Assembly (NCBI RefSeq): GCF_011683955.1
Contig: NZ_JAAQPI010000009.1
Location: 309,368 to 373,367 of the forward strand
Origin: Pseudomaricurvus alkylphenolicus
GTDB lineage: Bacteria > Pseudomonadota > Gammaproteobacteria > Pseudomonadales > Cellvibrionaceae
Reading direction: 5' to 3'
Length of the DNA: 64,000 nt
Part shown: positions 61,840 through 64,000 of the stretch, piece by piece
Layout: each line of letters opens with the position of its first letter
How positions within the stretch are numbered: the first letter of the stretch is position 1
Program-made: the position numbers and the translations under genes
Notes under the pieces: generated by a model
What the model was told of the DNA's origin: nothing
The model's input: only the letters and a program-made list of their open reading frames with translations
The model's database searches: none

Positions 61840-62147
61840 GGTTTTGTCGCAATTGGGTTCGAGGACGTGGCGTGTTCAAATGAGGAGGACCTCTACTAGT
61901 TCGCGAGACCATAGAACAGCTCTGCGGGAGTTTTTGACATTCCCGCCTGGTTTCGTAGTTGTCCCTTTTTCAGCATCCGAACCAGCTCAATTCCTGCAAG
62001 CGTGCGTTGCGCGCTAAAGAAATTCTTGAACCCTAGCATAGGCCTGATCATCCGCTTAATGAATCGATGCTCCTGTTCGACCCTGTTGTTCAAAAATTTG
62101 CATTGGCGAATCTTGATTCTCTTTCCAGTGTCAATATTTTGTAGGCT
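61840..62147 (-). mobile_element. IS6-family insertion sequence, 3' remnant
   Basis: About 308 bp remain. The end at 61840 (GGTTTTGTCGCAATT, reading inward) resembles the terminal inverted repeats of IS6-family elements (GG-T-TGT-GCAA pattern). The inner part encodes the transposase C-terminus. The 5' part with the first inverted repeat and most of the DDE domain is missing, and the remnant joins the end of an acyl-CoA dehydrogenase gene at about 62147. Confidence 0.7.
61896..62147 (-). pseudogene. IS6-family transposase, C-terminal fragment
   Basis: The last 83 codons read 'SLQNIDTGKRIKIRQCKFLNNRVEQEHRFIKRMIRPMLGFKNFFSAQRTLAGIELVRMLKKGQ', then 'AELFYGLAN' and a stop. 'CKFLNN.VEQ.HRFIKR...PMLGFK.F.SA.RTLAGIELV.M..KGQ' is diagnostic of IS6 transposases and includes the last acidic residue of the DDE triad (Glu in VEQEH). 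The first two-thirds are absent, so it cannot be active. Confidence 0.85.
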
Positions 62148-62149
62148 CC

Positions 62150-63063
62150 TTAACTTGCATCCCTGACCATGTTCTTCGCGATGACCATTTGCTGAATTTG
62201 TGTCGTGCCTTCGTATAGACGGAAGAGACGCACGTCTCTGTAGAATCGCTCGACACCGTAGTCCACAATGTAACCAGACCCACCGTGTATTTGAACGGCG
62301 CGATCGGCCACTCTCCCGACCATTTCGGTGGCGAACATTTTGCAGCAGCTGGCCTCGGTGCTGATGTTTTCGCCCTCGTCCCGTTTGCGCGCCGCGTCCA
62401 GCACCATGCATTTGGCGGCATAACATTCCGCCTTGGAGTCGGCCAACATTGCTTGAATAAGCTGGTGTTCCGCAATGGGCTTTCCAAATTGTTGACGCTC
62501 CATGGCGTAGCGCAGAGCATCATCGAGCAGGCGCTCGGCCACGCCCACGCTGACAGCGGCAATGTGAAGACGGCCCCGATCGAGCACCTTCATGGAGGTG
62601 TAGAAGCCTTTGCCTTCTTCTCCACCAATCAGGGCACTGGCAGGCACCTTTACGTTGTCAAAAATGACGTCACAGGTGTGGGAACCCGCATGCCCCATTT
62701 TTTGTTTTTGGCACCCAACGATATGCCAGGGGAATCGGCATCTACGATAAACGCGGACACGCCTTTGGCCTTTTTCTCACCCGGATTGGTGCGGGCGATA
62801 ACGGTAAAGGTACCCGCTCGAGGGGCGTTTGTGACAAAAAGTTTGGTGCCGTTGAGAATGTAGTGATTACCCTCTTTGGCTGCGGATGTTTTCACCGAGG
62901 CCGCATCGGAGCCAACATCGGGCTCGGTTAAACAGAAGGATCCAATCAGTTCTCCTGTGGCGTATTTGGGCAGGTAACGCTGCTTCTGCTCATCCGTGCC
63001 GTCAAAGACAATGGCGGCCGAACCAATTTTGAAAGAGAAACCGCTGCACCTGCTCTCAATCAA
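62150..63063 (-). pseudogene. Acyl-CoA dehydrogenase, 5'-truncated and frameshifted
   Basis: Two overlapping frames carry one enzyme. The first (63063 down to about 62695) has 'GTDEQKQRYLPKYATGELIGSFCLTEPDVGSDAASVKTSA', 'YILNGTKLFVTNAPRAGTFTVIARTN' and 'SLGAKNKK'. The second (from about 62695 to 62150) has 'GSHTCDVIFDNVKVPASALIGGEEGKGFYTSMKVLDRGR', 'AMERQQFGKPI', the catalytic region 'IHGGSGYIVDYGVERFYRDVRLFRLYEGTTQIQ' and a normal C-terminus. They join in a run of six A in the codons for 'NKK'. One more A would restore a single frame. The N-terminal domain, 80-110 residues, is missing: upstream of 63063 the frame meets unrelated sequence and a stop. Confidence 0.85.
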
Positions 63064-63121
63064 CCAGATTGACTGGACTACTCTAAACCTCGGTAGATTT
63101 ACTGGGAAACGCTAACCTCAG

Positions 63122-64000
63122 TCAGACTGAATCGGGCAATTCCACACCATTCTGCAGGCAGCTGGCCACCAGGGTGTTGCGCAGCAAGCAGGCAATGGTC
63201 ATGGGTCCCACACCGCCGGGTACAGGTGTGATGCCAGCGGCCACCTCTGCCGCTTCGTGATAGTCAACGTCACCGACCAGGCGGGTCTTGCCATCTTCGG
63301 CGTCAATTCGATTGATACCCACATCGATCACCGTGGCACCGGGCTTGACCCAGTCGCGCTTGACCATCAGCGGGCGTCCCACCGCCGCGACGATAATGTC
63401 CGCCTGCCGACAGATTTCCGCCAGGTTGCGGGTGCGGGAGTGGCACACGGTGACCGTGCAGCTTTCCTGCAACAGCAGCATGGACACCGGCTTGCCGACG
63501 ATATTGGAGCGCCCGATGACCACCGCGTGTTTGCCGGAAAGGTTGTCGCCCAGATGCTGTTTGGCCAGCATCACACACCCCTGGGGGGTACAGGGCACCA
63601 GGGCCCCCTGCTCGCCGTTCATCAGCTTGCCGGAGTTAACGGCGTGGAAGCCGTCCACGTCTTTTTCCGGAGCGATTGCTTCGATGATTGCGGTTTCGTT
63701 AATGTGGTCAGGCAGCGGCAGTTGCACCAGGATGCCGTTGACGGACGGATCGCCGTTGAGTTCGGCGATTTTTGTCAGCAGCTCCGCCTCGCTGGTTTCA
63801 GCGGGCAGTTTGAATTCCAGGCTGTTCATGCCCACTTCCAGGGTTTTGCGGCCTTTGTTGCGCACATACACCTGGCTGGCAGGGTCTTCGCCCACCAGCA
63901 CTACCGCCAGCCCCGGCTGCAGGTTGTGTTGTTGTTTCAATGTGTCTATCGCTGCGGCAATATTATCGCGCAGCTGTTGGGCAGTTGCTTTACCATCAAT
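63122..64000 (-). CDS. folD: Methylenetetrahydrofolate dehydrogenase/cyclohydrolase, cut by window edge
   Basis: The frame is open from the window edge to 63122: 292 residues beginning [19 protein letters not shown], so only about 5-10 N-terminal codons are missing. Catalytic Lys is in '[14 protein letters not shown]' and the folate site is '[13 protein letters not shown]' and '[16 protein letters not shown]'. NADP binding shows as '[18 protein letters not shown]', and '[15 protein letters not shown]' is near the end. It is a cytoplasmic bifunctional enzyme of one-carbon metabolism and normally a housekeeping gene. It lies 58 bp upstream of the truncated acyl-CoA dehydrogenase, so a rearrangement took place right behind folD. 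Confidence 0.97.
   Translation of the reverse strand: MDGKATAQQLRDNIAAAIDTLKQQHNLQPGLAVVLVGEDPASQVYVRNKGRKTLEVGMNSLEFKLPAETSEAELLTKIAELNGDPSVNGILVQLPLPDHINETAIIEAIAPEKDVDGFHAVNSGKLMNGEQGALVPCTPQGCVMLAKQHLGDNLSGKHAVVIGRSNIVGKPVSMLLLQESCTVTVCHSRTRNLAEICRQADIIVAAVGRPLMVKRDWVKPGATVIDVGINRIDAEDGKTRLVGDVDYHEAAEVAAGITPVPGGVGPMTIACLLRNTLVASCLQNGVELPDSV

Noticed and set aside
61619..61912. Minus-strand open frame of 97 codons running across the IS6 end
   Set aside because: It crosses the presumed inverted repeat and shows no recognisable domain, so I treat it as chance or debris.
1..64000. tRNA, rRNA, CRISPR array, prophage or plasmid functions
   Set aside because: I looked for cloverleaf-like segments, regularly spaced repeats, integrase, capsid and replication genes and saw none. 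A covariance-model scan would be needed for a firm statement on small RNAs.

Overview
The window looks like chromosomal DNA of an aerobic, heterotrophic, probably marine gammaproteobacterium. This rests on four TonB-dependent receptors, two LacI-family nutrient regulons, a BLUF photoreceptor, a Baeyer-Villiger monooxygenase and IclR and AraC regulators. The general style resembles Cellvibrionales or Alteromonadales, but I cannot fix the genus from the sequence alone. I saw no rRNA, tRNA, CRISPR array or prophage. The only mobile-element trace is a decayed IS6-type remnant near the right end.

Left third (1-29 kb). The window opens with the start of a GntR (YtrA-like) regulator and a DUF2807 protein, both on the minus strand. 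Next come an unusual pair (a PhnD-like binding protein and a membrane-tethered protein with a winged-helix-like C-terminus), a TonB receptor and a lipoprotein tyrosine phosphatase. A second TonB receptor follows. An IclR regulator is divergent from acetaldehyde dehydrogenase (mhpF) and hydroxyoxovalerate aldolase (mhpE), with a near-perfect 25-bp palindrome between them. Then come a PhnA-family protein, an AraC regulator, an EamA exporter and a stand-alone BLUF protein. The minus-strand block 15.4-26.3 kb is a carbohydrate locus: LacI regulator, TonB receptor, solute-binding protein, two permeases, ATPase and a six-hairpin-glycosidase-like enzyme. Three operators with an AAACGTTT core mark its regulation.

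Middle (26.5-35 kb). After an AP2-like protein comes a thiol/redox-looking cluster: a cysteine synthase-glutaredoxin fusion with an AhpD-like protein, divergent from a 990-residue SARP/AAA/TPR regulator followed by a DUF4242 protein, an OsmC protein and an FAD monooxygenase.

Nucleoside regulon (35-52 kb). CpdB, an MFS transporter, transaldolase, transketolase, a sulfatase, a secreted adenosine deaminase, a TonB receptor, purine nucleoside phosphorylase, phosphopentomutase, a CNT nucleoside transporter and a CytR-like LacI regulator are grouped here. Five palindromes of the form GTTTAATCGATTAAAC or GTATAATCGATTAAAC lie at the main promoters. Read together, the genes dephosphorylate extracellular nucleotides, deaminate and import nucleosides, split off the base, and pass ribose-5-phosphate to the pentose phosphate pathway.

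Right end (52-64 kb). A long PLP-dependent amino-acid decarboxylase is divergent from a translationally coupled ATP-grasp ligase and C45-type Ntn hydrolase, a possible undescribed amine or amide pathway. A Baeyer-Villiger monooxygenase/esterase operon with a divergent AraC regulator follows. The window closes with an IS6 remnant beside a truncated and frameshifted acyl-CoA dehydrogenase, and folD, which runs off the right edge.
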